DNA of 17,598 nucleotides. Source: Candidatus Methanophagales archaeon. GTDB lineage: Archaea > Halobacteriota > Syntropharchaeia > Alkanophagales > Methanospirareceae. The stretch is from positions 1 to 17,598 of the forward strand of contig JAGGZZ010000058.1 of NCBI GenBank assembly GCA_021161765.1. Direction: 5' to 3'. The notes beneath the pieces were generated by a model. That model was not told the DNA's origin. It did not search any database and saw nothing but the letters and a program-made list of their open reading frames with translations. A program made the translations under genes and the position numbers. Below, one piece after another: positions 1 to 6,173 of this stretch; within the stretch, counting starts at the first letter, position 1, and each line of letters begins with the position of its first letter.

Positions 1-1
1 G

Positions 2-493
2 CTGGGGCTGTTGATAATATCGCTGGTGGGCCTGCCACTGGGAATGCTCATGAACAGATTTAAAAAGGCGGACTGGGTAATTAATCCTTTCTTCTGGTTT
101 CTGTTGTTCGCATTTGGATTTGTAACCACAAGAATAGTACCCATTTTATTCTCGTTGTTCGAGCTTTCACCACTTACTGTTCTCTTGCACTCAATTTTGG
201 TACCCACTCTGGTGGTTGCGCTAATTTCTGGTTACGGTGCAAAGCAAACTGCGGTCAGGGTAGGATTTTTGTTGTGCTGGTCTTTACGGATTAGCGGTGA
301 GATGATGCTTGGAACAACCACGGTGGGGCTCGGATACATACTTTCGCAGTGTTATTTCCTGCACAATATAGAGATGATGTATGCAATAATGTTGCTCATG
401 GGATTTACCGGTCTTTTCGTTGACAGAGTGCTTAAGTACGTGGGAAATGTAGTCGTAGGAAAAGAGGAGATAAAAGAGAAGGAGGTAAAATGA
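2..493 (+). CDS. ABC transporter permease, NitT/TauT (SsuC/TauC) type, 5' end outside window
   Basis: This is the C-terminal part of an inner-membrane permease resembling nitrate/sulfonate/taurine-type ABC importers. The frame is open to the left edge, so the true start lies outside the window. Visible family marks are the early PLGMLMNRFKKADWVINP stretch, several hydrophobic helices, and a C-terminal block (RISGEMM, then VGLGYIL and MLLMGFTGLFVDRVLK) that matches the end of SsuC-like proteins. Compared with the family as I know it, the middle is short: between VVALISGYGAKQ and RVGFLLCW I do not see the cytoplasmic EAA loop that docks on the ATPase. That suggests an internal deletion or a divergent paralogue. 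Its stop overlaps the next ATG (ATGA at 490-493), so the two were probably translationally coupled. The family call is fairly secure; activity is doubtful. Confidence 0.6.
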   Translation: MGLLIISLVGLPLGMLMNRFKKADWVINPFFWFLLFAFGFVTTRIVPILFSLFELSPLTVLLHSILVPTLVVALISGYGAKQTAVRVGFLLCWSLRISGEMMLGTTTVGLGYILSQCYFLHNIEMMYAIMLLMGFTGLFVDRVLKYVGNVVVGKEEIKEKEVK

Positions 494-909
494 AAAATAA
501 AAAAGGACATTGTCGCTCTGACCGTCATATGTCGAATTTTTCTTTCAGAATAATATCCGTGATGCATGACAATCCACTGCTACCGTATTTTAGAAACCCA
601 TACAAGCTCTTAAAAGCAGCCGGACTGAAGCCGGGACAAAAAGTACTGGAGGTTGGCTGCGGTCCGGGATTCTTTACGATTCCTGCGGCAAAAATAGTGG
701 GAAATGAAGGCGTTGTTTACGCTGTGGATGTACATCCGCTTGCAATAGAACGAGTTAAAGAGAAAATCGAGAGAGGAGGGATAAAGAACATTACGCCGAT
801 TCTTACAAATGCATCCAATACCGGGCTAAAAAGGAAAGGTGGGACTAAAATGAAATGGGAAAATACATTAATGACGTATAAAATCTGTTATTCTTCTCTC
901 GTGAAATAA
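490..909 (+). pseudogene. Class I SAM-dependent methyltransferase, C-terminally truncated
   Basis: The N-terminal half of a Rossmann-fold methyltransferase. Motif I (VLEVGCGPGFFT, residues 52-63 counting from 490) binds S-adenosylmethionine, and AVDVHP (Asp80) is the acidic post-I loop. The ATG at 562 (MHDNPLLPYF) looks like the ancestral start, because homologues usually begin near there; the ATG at 490 overlaps the permease stop. Recognisable homology ends near residue 113 (ILTNASNTGL). After that come about 26 unrelated residues, and the frame stops inside a dispersed repeat at 888-987. The catalytic second half, normally another 80 or more residues, is missing. I read it as a gene remnant left by a rearrangement at about 830. 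The substrate cannot be told. Confidence 0.65.
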
Positions 910-987
910 ACCCTTTCAGGGTTTGCGGGACGTGGACAGAGCCCACGATGTGTAATCTGGTGGTTAATGATTTTTGGAATGACTATA
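888..987 (+). repeat. Dispersed repeat, copy A, interrupted by a 42-nt double hairpin
   Basis: The left part (888-906) and right part (949-966) match the uninterrupted copy at 14595-14634 almost base for base. In place of that copy's 3 bases, 907-948 carries 42 nt with two hairpins: AAACCC/GGGTTT (908-913 with 919-924) and CGTGG/CCACG (931-935 with 943-947). A further stretch (967-987, ending in GGAATGACTATA) resembles the end of copy C near 10357. The complement of its CTA at 983-985 is the stop codon of pdxT. Confidence 0.6.
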
Positions 988-1576
988 AGTCGAGGAAATA
1001 ATGATAAATTCTCCGGTCTTCGGTAAGTTCGGGATGAAAAGAAAGCGCCATTAGGTTTCTCTGCTTTGCCGCTACTATATGCTCGTTCAAGGTTGCTAAC
1101 ACGTCTACCGAATCTGCTGCATGGGTTATAAACGGTGCTCTAATGAATACGGCATGAAACGGCTCCTCGAAAATGCTCAGCCTTAACGGCACCTCAAATG
1201 ATTCTCGTTGTCTGCCAAATGCGTTCCTCTTTACTCGTATATCCATCAATCCGAGCAGTGGCTGCCCCGTCTTTGCAACTTCTTCATCTCCCTCTTTCGC
1301 CAGCAATACCAAACCTGCACAGGTGCCCAATATTGGTTTCTCGTCGCCTGCTGCTTCTCGTATCTCTGACAAGATACCTTCTCGCTCCATTAGTCTGCCT
1401 ATTGTTGTGCTTTCACCGCCTGGTATCAGAATGGCGTCACATGAACTGACTATGCCCCGATGCCTGATCTTTACTACCTCGCCTTGCCCAGCTCTCTCCG
1501 CTAAAGTCTTCTCCATCGCTCTGATGTGCTCTTCCACATCGCCCTGTATCGCGATTATACCTATTCTCACTGCCAT
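983..1576 (-). CDS. pdxT: Pyridoxal 5'-phosphate synthase glutaminase subunit PdxT
   Basis: Class I glutaminase that releases ammonia from glutamine and channels it to PdxS, which builds pyridoxal 5'-phosphate (vitamin B6, DXP-independent route). The cytoplasmic complex is normally 12 PdxS plus 12 PdxT. At 197 residues it has the usual length. Family marks are the N-terminal GIIAIQGDVEEH, PGGEST at 52-57, the nucleophile Cys86 in GTCAGL, and the His181/Glu183 pair in SFHPEL. No pdxS is in the window, so the partner is encoded elsewhere. The minus strand has an A/T-rich TATA-like stretch around 1585-1602, close to the ATG, compatible with a leaderless or very short leader. The stop codon falls inside the end of dispersed repeat copy A. 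Confidence 0.95.
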   Translation of the reverse strand: MAVRIGIIAIQGDVEEHIRAMEKTLAERAGQGEVVKIRHRGIVSSCDAILIPGGESTTIGRLMEREGILSEIREAAGDEKPILGTCAGLVLLAKEGDEEVAKTGQPLLGLMDIRVKRNAFGRQRESFEVPLRLSIFEEPFHAVFIRAPFITHAADSVDVLATLNEHIVAAKQRNLMALSFHPELTEDRRIYHYFLDL

Positions 1577-1615
1577 TATTCCTTAAATATATAAAGTATA
1601 ACGTCCTTCTATTCA

Positions 1616-1706
1616 AGACACAGATTTACACGGATTTACGCAGATTTATTTTAGTTTAACCGTGTTGATTCCTATCATCTGTGTTAATCTGCGTTAATCA
1701 GTGTCT
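1616..1706. repeat. Hairpin-forming dispersed repeat (ACACAGATT type)
   Basis: An imperfect inverted repeat. The left arm is 1616-1647 and the right arm 1677-1706. The reverse complement of the right arm repeats the left-arm pattern AGACACAGATTTACACGG with substitutions. Each arm is internally repetitive (ACACGGATT, ACGCAGATT). The arms flank about 29 nt. Similar words occur at 2597-2615 and in the element at 5840-6113. No coding frame of interest lies inside. Confidence 0.6.
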
Positions 1707-1734
1707 ATAATTTGTTTTCTATTTTCTTGTTAAA

Positions 1735-1807
1735 TAGCCCGGGACGGATTCGAACCGACGTCACGAGGTCCAGGGCCTCGGATGATTGACCCCTACACTA
1801 CCGGGCT
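1735..1807 (-). tRNA. tRNA-Gln (anticodon CUG)
   Basis: The reverse complement folds as a tRNA. The acceptor stem AGCCCGG/CCGGGCT is fully paired, with A73 as discriminator. The anticodon stem CGAGG/CCTCG encloses the 7-nt loop CCCTGGA, giving anticodon CUG (Gln). The T loop is TTCGAAT. CCA is not encoded. Two oddities: position 33 is C instead of the nearly universal U, and the T stem has a T:T mismatch at 50:64 (GTCGG against CCGTC). The fold is otherwise intact, so it may work, but it may also be a weakened copy. Hairpin repeats lie on both sides. Confidence 0.85.
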
Positions 1808-1876
1808 AAGTCTTAGTGCTAATACTAACATAATTGATTTTTAATAGATAAAGATGATGTATTATATTTATTTAGC

Positions 1877-2037
1877 TAACCACAGGATTACACAGATTTT
1901 CACGAGAGAACAACAATAGGAATTCAGTTTCAGGGTTCCATTTGTGATTTTATCCCATATTAGCCCCCTTTTCTTGTGTTAATCCCGTAAAATCTCGTGG
2001 TTTATTATTTGCGATTTATTACAGGAAAATGACTATA
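1877..2037. repeat. Dispersed repeat, copy B, with inverted partner
   Basis: 1877-1909 reads TAACCACAGGATTACACAG and onward to CACGAGAGA, the reverse complement of the repeat seen at 14595-14634. A second, inverted, more divergent copy ends the element (1972-2004, then onward to GACTATA at about 2037), so the whole can fold on itself. Between the arms are about 60 nt in which I see no gene. The small frame ATGACTATAGAAG starting at 2029 is part of the repeat end, not a convincing gene start. Confidence 0.5.
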
Positions 2038-2057
2038 GAAGTAAACATTAAACTGCG

Positions 2058-2300
2058 TTGATAGCGCCACCGCGAGAGCAAGGGCAAGAGCAAGAGGGTT
2101 TCGATTATGCTATACAGATAACCACGGATACGCCGGGGAATGGCAGTTTGAGCGGTGCAACGTTAGAAGAAGCGAAATCATGGGATAAAGTAGGAGCGAA
2201 AGCGAAAGCAGTTACCGTTTATTGTGATGCTACCATCGCATTGCCCGTAATCGTGGCTGCGGTGCGCGAGAGGATTGCAGTGGGGGGCGGGCGGCATTAG
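2058..2300 (+). CDS. Hypothetical small protein, probably an N-terminally truncated remnant
   Basis: An 80-residue frame starting at a TTG that directly follows repeat copy B. I do not recognise the family. The C-terminal half (VTVYCDATIALPVIVAAVRERI) looks like a real alternating strand/helix segment, and it is supported by a second, degenerate copy of the same tail at 2651-2703 that keeps the encoded sequence ALPxIVAAVRERI. The start is weak: there is no clear ribosome-binding site, and an Arg/Gln/Glu-rich low-complexity beginning abuts the repeat, so the true N-terminus may have been lost. It ends 13 nt before the next frame. Expression is uncertain. Confidence 0.4.
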   Translation: MIAPPREQGQEQEGFDYAIQITTDTPGNGSLSGATLEEAKSWDKVGAKAKAVTVYCDATIALPVIVAAVRERIAVGGGRH

Positions 2301-2313
2301 GACGATAAGATGA

Positions 2314-2595
2314 ATGAGAACATTATATAAGAAGATTTTGAGGGTTTCTGCAAATAAGAGATATGACATTGTGATATTCAACGAGATTCCATGGTATCTA
2401 AGGGGAGAGATTCTGGAAAATAACGAGGTACTTTATGCGGAGAACGCGGATGAACTGGATTTTTGGCTGTACAAACGATCGAAGATCTGGAACGGGATGA
2501 AAAGGAGGCAGAGTTTGGTGTCTGCTGATGATTTAATCGAAAGAGTGAAAGAGACGAGATTGAGGAGAGAGTGGGAAGAGAAAATAAATTATTGA
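2314..2595 (+). pseudogene. C-terminal fragment of a minimal nucleotidyltransferase (MNT)-like protein
   Basis: 93 residues. The segment YDIVIFNEIPWYLRGEILEN followed by NEVLYAENADELDFWLYKRS resembles the second half of MNT-domain proteins (the antitoxin half of HEPN/MNT pairs), where a hydrophobic strand (DVVLLN) is followed by a helix and 'G..LY..D'. The N-terminal GSxxxG and DxD catalytic motifs that define the family are absent, and a TGA lies directly in frame before the ATG (2311-2313), so the N-terminal half is missing. No HEPN partner is adjacent. Immediately after the stop codon comes CACAGATTGACACGGATG, a fragment of the dispersed repeat. The family call rests on pattern similarity only. 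Confidence 0.4.
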
Positions 2596-2650
2596 CACAG
2601 ATTGACACGGATGAAAAGAGCAATGCCGTTAAGGTTTCATTATTCAATTT

Positions 2651-2703
2651 GCATTGCCGATAATCGTGGCTGCGGTGCGAGAGAGAATCGGCAGACGACG
2701 TTA
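2651..2703 (+). pseudogene. Degenerate second copy of the tail of the gene at 2058-2300
   Basis: 2651-2694 matches 2238-2280 at 35 of the first 40 aligned bases. Read in the same frame it encodes ALPIIVAAVRERIGRRR and a stop, against IALPVIVAAVRERIAVGGG in the upstream copy. No coherent upstream frame leads into it. Either a tandem duplication was broken by the intervening 350 nt, or this is the tail of a lost paralogue. Confidence 0.45.
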
Positions 2704-2730
2704 GAAATTATAATCTCTTGTTATAATTTC
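2704..2730. repeat. Perfect 10-bp AT-rich hairpin
   Basis: GAAATTATAA at 2704-2713 and TTATAATTTC at 2721-2730 are exact reverse complements around a 7-nt loop. It sits between the tail remnant and the 3' end of the leftward membrane protein gene. It may be a terminator or a protein-binding site. No poly-T tract follows directly on either strand, so its role is open. The rest of 2596-2804 shows no gene. Confidence 0.5.
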
Positions 2731-2804
2731 GCTTGTGTTACTAAATTTGAAATTAATGCACACACTGATTGATAAGCCCCATAATTTGTGGCATTCCCTT
2801 GATT

Positions 2805-3286
2805 CTATTTGGGCTTGTGTTTTTCATTTAAAATAGCTTCTTCTTTGAATGCAGTCCAGACATGCACGTGTGTTCTGTAATGACCGAGTAATATAATAAG
2901 GAATATTAAAGCTACAAAAAGAAATACAATAAGAATCCTAAATTGGATACTATATAGATTCCCACCTATAGTAGATAGAATCGGATCCTCAGATTTCCCA
3001 AGCTTATCACTTGAAATAGCAGCAATAATTGTTAAAGCGGTTAAAGCGAAACCGAGCACCATTGCTACTTCGTTTAGAAATATCCCTGCTCGGTTTATCC
3101 TATTATCGCAAACTTCGATGAACCGTTCTACCTCGGCGGGGTCATCAAATGCAATATCCTCTCTAATGCCTTCTCTGATCGGTCCAAATTTACCTAAAAA
3201 ATATACCACGCTAACCTGATAAATTCACCGTTCCATCTAACTTTCAATCTTTCTTCACATTCCTCTACAAGTTTTTTAGTCTTCAT
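2805..3286 (-). CDS. Two-helix membrane protein of unknown function, frameshifted near the N-terminus
   Basis: The main frame (2805-3209, GTG at 3209) gives 134 residues with a soluble, acidic N-terminal part and two strongly hydrophobic segments (about 46-65 and 91-109) separated by about 25 residues. I do not recognise the family. The natural start seems to be the ATG at 3286 (MKTKKLVEECEERLKVRWNG), preceded by GGAG at 3297-3300, but that frame hits TAG at 3194-3196 inside a run of six T. One additional T would join the frames as FIRLAWYIFLGKFGPIREG, about 160 residues in all. This looks like a single-base deletion or a sequencing error in a homopolymer. Without it, only the GTG-start form could be made. 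Confidence 0.5.
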
Positions 3287-3310
3287 AATTCATCTTCTCC
3301 TATTCTTGTT

Positions 3311-3348
3311 TAAATAAAAATAAAAAGGGGTAAAAAACTAAAACCCCT
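3311..3348 (-). terminator. Hairpin plus T-run terminator downstream of the C11 peptidase gene
   Basis: On the minus strand AGGGGT (from 3348) pairs with ACCCCT (to 3326) around an 11-nt loop and is followed by TTTTTATTTTTATTT. It lies about 30 nt past the stop of the peptidase gene in the direction of its transcription. Confidence 0.6.
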
Positions 3349-3379
3349 AATCTTCTAAACATTTATTGAGTCATTCATC

Positions 3380-5353
3380 CTATGCGTTCTGTACAGCAAT
3401 AGCTACATAATCTTCCGCGTAATTTCCAGATAGGTCCTCCACGATAAACCCTATCCCGTACTCTCCGTCCGGCAACGGCATTAAGTCTGTTGTCAAGCCT
3501 TGTTCGCTAAATGTTAGTGTACCGCCATCGTATACCTCTGGTTCTTCTTCCTCTGATGTAAAGACGAGTTGATATACCATAAATGTGTCCCCGACCTTTG
3601 GAATAACTTCCATCGGTGCCGTTGTCCCTTCATAGTCCAGATATGCCCAAACATATTCGAGTCCACCTGTTTCAACATCGAATATCAAACTTGCATCGAA
3701 CGATTCTCCAGTAATCGAATCTGTATAAATCCCTTCAACGCTGTATAAATTACTGTTCCTTTCGATGGGCTCCATAGGTGCATGAATGTATGTTATGCCA
3801 TCGGAAATCACTCCTCCGGTAGTATCCCAAGTAAATGTTATGGGATTGTCGCCATCTATCCATCCCGGTAGTGTGCTGCCATCTTCCAGAACGTATGGTT
3901 CAACCTCAACAGTGTCGAAATCCATAATGATGAAATGATCGTCTTCTATCAGACCAACCATCATATTTACATCTACAATATTGTTACCCGATATTGTAGC
4001 GTCTATATCTACTGGATTTTCAGCACTTGCAACGTCAGAAGATATTCCTCCTATTATTACTTCCGGTGCTACTGTATCTGTGTTTTCGCCGCCATAGTAC
4101 CTTGTCAAAAATTCATCCCATGCCGTCTCTTCTGCAAAGTCAACAGATGCCTCGTAATTTTTGTTATATAAGGCATCATCTTCTACAAAGTAAATCGTTG
4201 TTCCATGCGAATGTGGATGGTCTTTTCCATGTGCTTCGTATATCACTGCTTTGTTAACGGCTCCAATTACCCTTTCTGCTGCTGATTTAACCGGTGTATC
4301 AGTGGTCTTCTGTTTCAATATCTTTGCGAAATCAACTAAATCAATATATCCATAGCTTTTCTCGTCTTTTGAGTATGTCTCTGTGTATGCCCTACTATGA
4401 CCGATCTCCGGCCAAGCTTTGTCTATATCCATATTCATCTTTTGGGCTAAATCATCCACGGCAGATACTACTTCATCTATCTGACTTAAATCGACCGCGG
4501 ATAATGTGATCGTTTCATCTTTTTGAACCGCTGCATAATAGTTTTTGAAGTCGTCAATGATTTGTTTCGCCAGTTGTTCAGCACTCATAGTTGGATTGCT
4601 TGTCAAAGCGATTAAAGTCGGTTCATAGTCCCATCCGGCTCCGGGTTCCAACTCTTCTGATGCGACTCTTATGTCTGCGTATGGAGCTATCAGATGGTCA
4701 ACTTCCAATTGTCCCATTAAACACGTGTCAAATCCTATCAGATCAAATTTTATCCCTGTCTTGCTCTGAATAGTTGATAACGCTGTTTTAAGTTCTGGCA
4801 TTGTTATCCCCGCCTTATCGTCAGTATCATCGTTTGCAACGGACTGCCAGCCTCCGCCATGATCCCATATAACCAAGGCATAATGTTCCGCGGGATAACT
4901 TGTTGCTGCCCACTCTACAAAGTCCACCAGTGTGTCAGGATCGCCCATGTTAACCTCTCCTAGGTCTTGAACTTCATCACTGTTGATCATTTGCCAATCA
5001 TCATCTTTTGTCACATAGAATCTCTTGGTGCCAGTCCAATCTCCGTTAGAGTCATCGTGATCCGGAACACGATCCAATTGTACTACAATATTTACGTTAG
5101 AAGTTGAGCCTGCTATTTCCATCTCGTTCAAATCGGTAATCGCAGATCCTTCTAAATTGTTATCACCATCCATGTACACCATAAACGTCCAATATACTCT
5201 GCCTTCCTCAGGTGCTGGCACAGTTGGTTTCTCAGTTGGTGGTGCTTCCCCTTCTTCAACTGGTGGCACTTGTTCTTCTTCAACGCATCCCGAAAACATC
5301 GCAACTGCTACAATCGCTATTATAGCTATGCCTACTAAAGTTTTTCTTTTCAT
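3380..5353 (-). CDS. Secreted clostripain-like (peptidase family C11) lipoprotein
   Basis: A cysteine peptidase of family C11 (clan CD), expected outside the cell and anchored to the membrane by lipid. The start is ATG at 5353, chosen because GGAGGT lies 9 nt upstream; a longer frame to 5383 lacks such a signal. The 657 residues begin with KRKTLVGIAIIAIVAVAMFS and the lipobox Cys23 (FSGC), followed by a Pro/Glu-rich linker (about 24-52). The C11 domain spans about 53-420: WTFMVYMDGDNN, the catalytic His165 in IWDHGGGW, and Cys211 in GFDTCLMGQLE, with the dyad intact. After about residue 425 comes a C-terminal region rich in beta-strand-like segments, probably Ig-like or sandwich domains for substrate or surface binding. 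C11 enzymes cut after Arg or Lys; specificity here is inferred only. It is divergent from a winged-helix gene that may control it. Confidence 0.85.
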   Translation of the reverse strand: MKRKTLVGIAIIAIVAVAMFSGCVEEEQVPPVEEGEAPPTEKPTVPAPEEGRVYWTFMVYMDGDNNLEGSAITDLNEMEIAGSTSNVNIVVQLDRVPDHDDSNGDWTGTKRFYVTKDDDWQMINSDEVQDLGEVNMGDPDTLVDFVEWAATSYPAEHYALVIWDHGGGWQSVANDDTDDKAGITMPELKTALSTIQSKTGIKFDLIGFDTCLMGQLEVDHLIAPYADIRVASEELEPGAGWDYEPTLIALTSNPTMSAEQLAKQIIDDFKNYYAAVQKDETITLSAVDLSQIDEVVSAVDDLAQKMNMDIDKAWPEIGHSRAYTETYSKDEKSYGYIDLVDFAKILKQKTTDTPVKSAAERVIGAVNKAVIYEAHGKDHPHSHGTTIYFVEDDALYNKNYEASVDFAEETAWDEFLTRYYGGENTDTVAPEVIIGGISSDVASAENPVDIDATISGNNIVDVNMMVGLIEDDHFIIMDFDTVEVEPYVLEDGSTLPGWIDGDNPITFTWDTTGGVISDGITYIHAPMEPIERNSNLYSVEGIYTDSITGESFDASLIFDVETGGLEYVWAYLDYEGTTAPMEVIPKVGDTFMVYQLVFTSEEEEPEVYDGGTLTFSEQGLTTDLMPLPDGEYGIGFIVEDLSGNYAEDYVAIAVQNA

Positions 5354-5391
5354 TCTTTTTATACCTCCTTTTTCTATATACACCTTCGTTA

Positions 5392-5444
5392 CTTATAAAC
5401 CTTTCTGTTTATTCATATCACTTTCGCTTCTATCTGTTATAAAT
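5392..5444. promoter_or_regulatory. Divergent TATA boxes between the C11 peptidase and winged-helix genes
   Basis: TTTATAAG on the minus strand (5392-5399) would start the peptidase transcript near 5370, just before its ribosome-binding site at about 5363-5368. TTATAAAT on the plus strand (5437-5444) lies 24 nt before the ATG at 5468, implying a leaderless regulator transcript. Read on the plus strand both sit in a direct repeat, TTATAAAyCTTT, spaced 45 bp apart, so one protein could occupy both. Confidence 0.5.
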
Positions 5445-5467
5445 CTTTTCGTTTTCGAGTTTCTTTT

Positions 5468-5737
5468 ATGAAACTGTTGAAGGCGATAGCAAAAGCTGGT
5501 TGTGACGATGTTCTCCTTACATTATCAGAGAACGAAGAGCTAAATTTTGGTGCCATAGCTAAATTGATGGAGCATAGACCAACTGCTACAAGAGCGTTAA
5601 AGGAATTAACTAAAGCAGGATTGTTGGAAAGGGAAGTTTTAGAGGATAGGAGCGTTAGATATAGATTAACAGAGAAAGGAAAAGCAGTTTCAACGATTGT
5701 AAAGGATCTGAAAGAAATAGAAGCCAATTTTGAGTAG
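5468..5737 (+). CDS. Small winged-helix transcriptional regulator (HxlR/ArsR-like)
   Basis: 89 residues, nearly all of them a winged helix-turn-helix DNA-binding domain. An N-terminal helix (LLKAIAKAGCDDVLLTL) is followed by the helix-turn-helix (LNFGAIAKLMEHRPTATRAL with recognition helix around TATRALKELTKAG) and a beta wing (LEREVLEDRSVRYRLTEKGK), then a short C-terminal helix for dimerisation. No sensor domain or metal-binding cysteine cluster is present; the single Cys12 could be redox-sensitive, but that is speculation. It starts from ATG at 5468 with a TATA box 24 nt upstream. The divergent arrangement with the C11 peptidase gene suggests it regulates that gene and itself. A T-rich stretch follows the stop codon. 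Confidence 0.75.
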   Translation: MKLLKAIAKAGCDDVLLTLSENEELNFGAIAKLMEHRPTATRALKELTKAGLLEREVLEDRSVRYRLTEKGKAVSTIVKDLKEIEANFE

Positions 5738-5740
5738 TTT

Positions 5741-5845
5741 TTATTTCACCTTCTCTTCCCACATTCCCCTATCCACATTATCCATTAATAGCTCATCAGG
5801 CACAGTCGAATTTTCTAGCGAGATTGCTATATCCTTAAATTTCAC
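5741..5845 (-). pseudogene. Possible C-terminal gene fragment cut by the repeat element
   Basis: An open 34-codon minus-strand frame ends in SLENSTVPDELLMDNVDRG followed by MWEEKVK and stop. Its composition looks coding and differs from the repeat next to it. The only start, GTG at 5843-5845, lies inside the left arm of the repeat element. I do not recognise a family. The likeliest reading is the tail of a gene whose front was replaced by the repeat; chance is possible at this length. Confidence 0.25.
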
Positions 5846-6113
5846 CGCAGAGCACACGGAGAACGCAAAGGCACAAGAAAAAATAATTTTTGATAATCGG
5901 ACGCAGATGAACGCAGATAATCAGGATTTTAAATATAATTTTGGCACTAAACAGGAAGTTAAACGTGAGGCATTTGATAATTTGAGGAAATAGTTTTCCT
6001 GTGTAAATCTGCGTCCTAAATAGGTAGAAGTTATACCTTATATACAACCAGAAAACCTAAACATGATTGAAACATTCTTAAAACTTTGCGTACTCTGCGC
6101 TCTCCGCGGTGAT
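5840..6113. repeat. Nested inverted-repeat element, about 274 bp
   Basis: Outer arms: 5840-5870 (TTTCACCGCAGAGCACACGG and on to CGCAAAG) and 6084-6113, whose complement reads TCACCGCGGAGAGCGCAGAG and on to CGCAAAG. Inner arms: GGACGCAGAT at 5899-5908 and its exact complement ATCTGCGTCC at 6007-6016. The two arm types belong to the two repeat families seen elsewhere in the window (CACAGAG type at 15848, CGCAGATT type at 1616). The centre is A/T-rich without a credible gene. It could be a non-autonomous mobile element or a composite of two insertions. It fills most of the gene-free stretch 5738-6173. Confidence 0.6.
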
Positions 6114-6173
6114 AAATCACTTGATTTATAGATATGCCAATAGCAATATCGCCAAAAAATCGGCAGTACAGTG

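Noticed and set aside
1616..2037. CRISPR-like array from the ACACAGATT repeats
   Set aside because: Units are degenerate, arranged as inverted pairs and unevenly spaced, with no constant-length spacers and no cas genes.
2029..2061. Small frame MTIEVNIKLR with a plausible ribosome-binding site, as the true N-terminus of the 2058 gene
   Set aside because: Its first codons are the shared end of the dispersed repeat (ATGACTATA, also at copies A and C), it stops after 10 codons, and joining it to the next frame needs a frameshift.
3194..3209. Programmed -1 ribosomal frameshift at the T6 run
   Set aside because: The run in the zero frame reads ATT TTT TAG. The P-site tRNA could not re-pair well after slipping to TAT, and no strong downstream structure was seen. 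A base deletion or sequencing error is simpler.
5730..5993. 87-residue plus-strand frame over the repeat element
   Set aside because: It is built from repeat arms, has no ribosome-binding site, has low-complexity composition, and antiparallels a more coding-like fragment.
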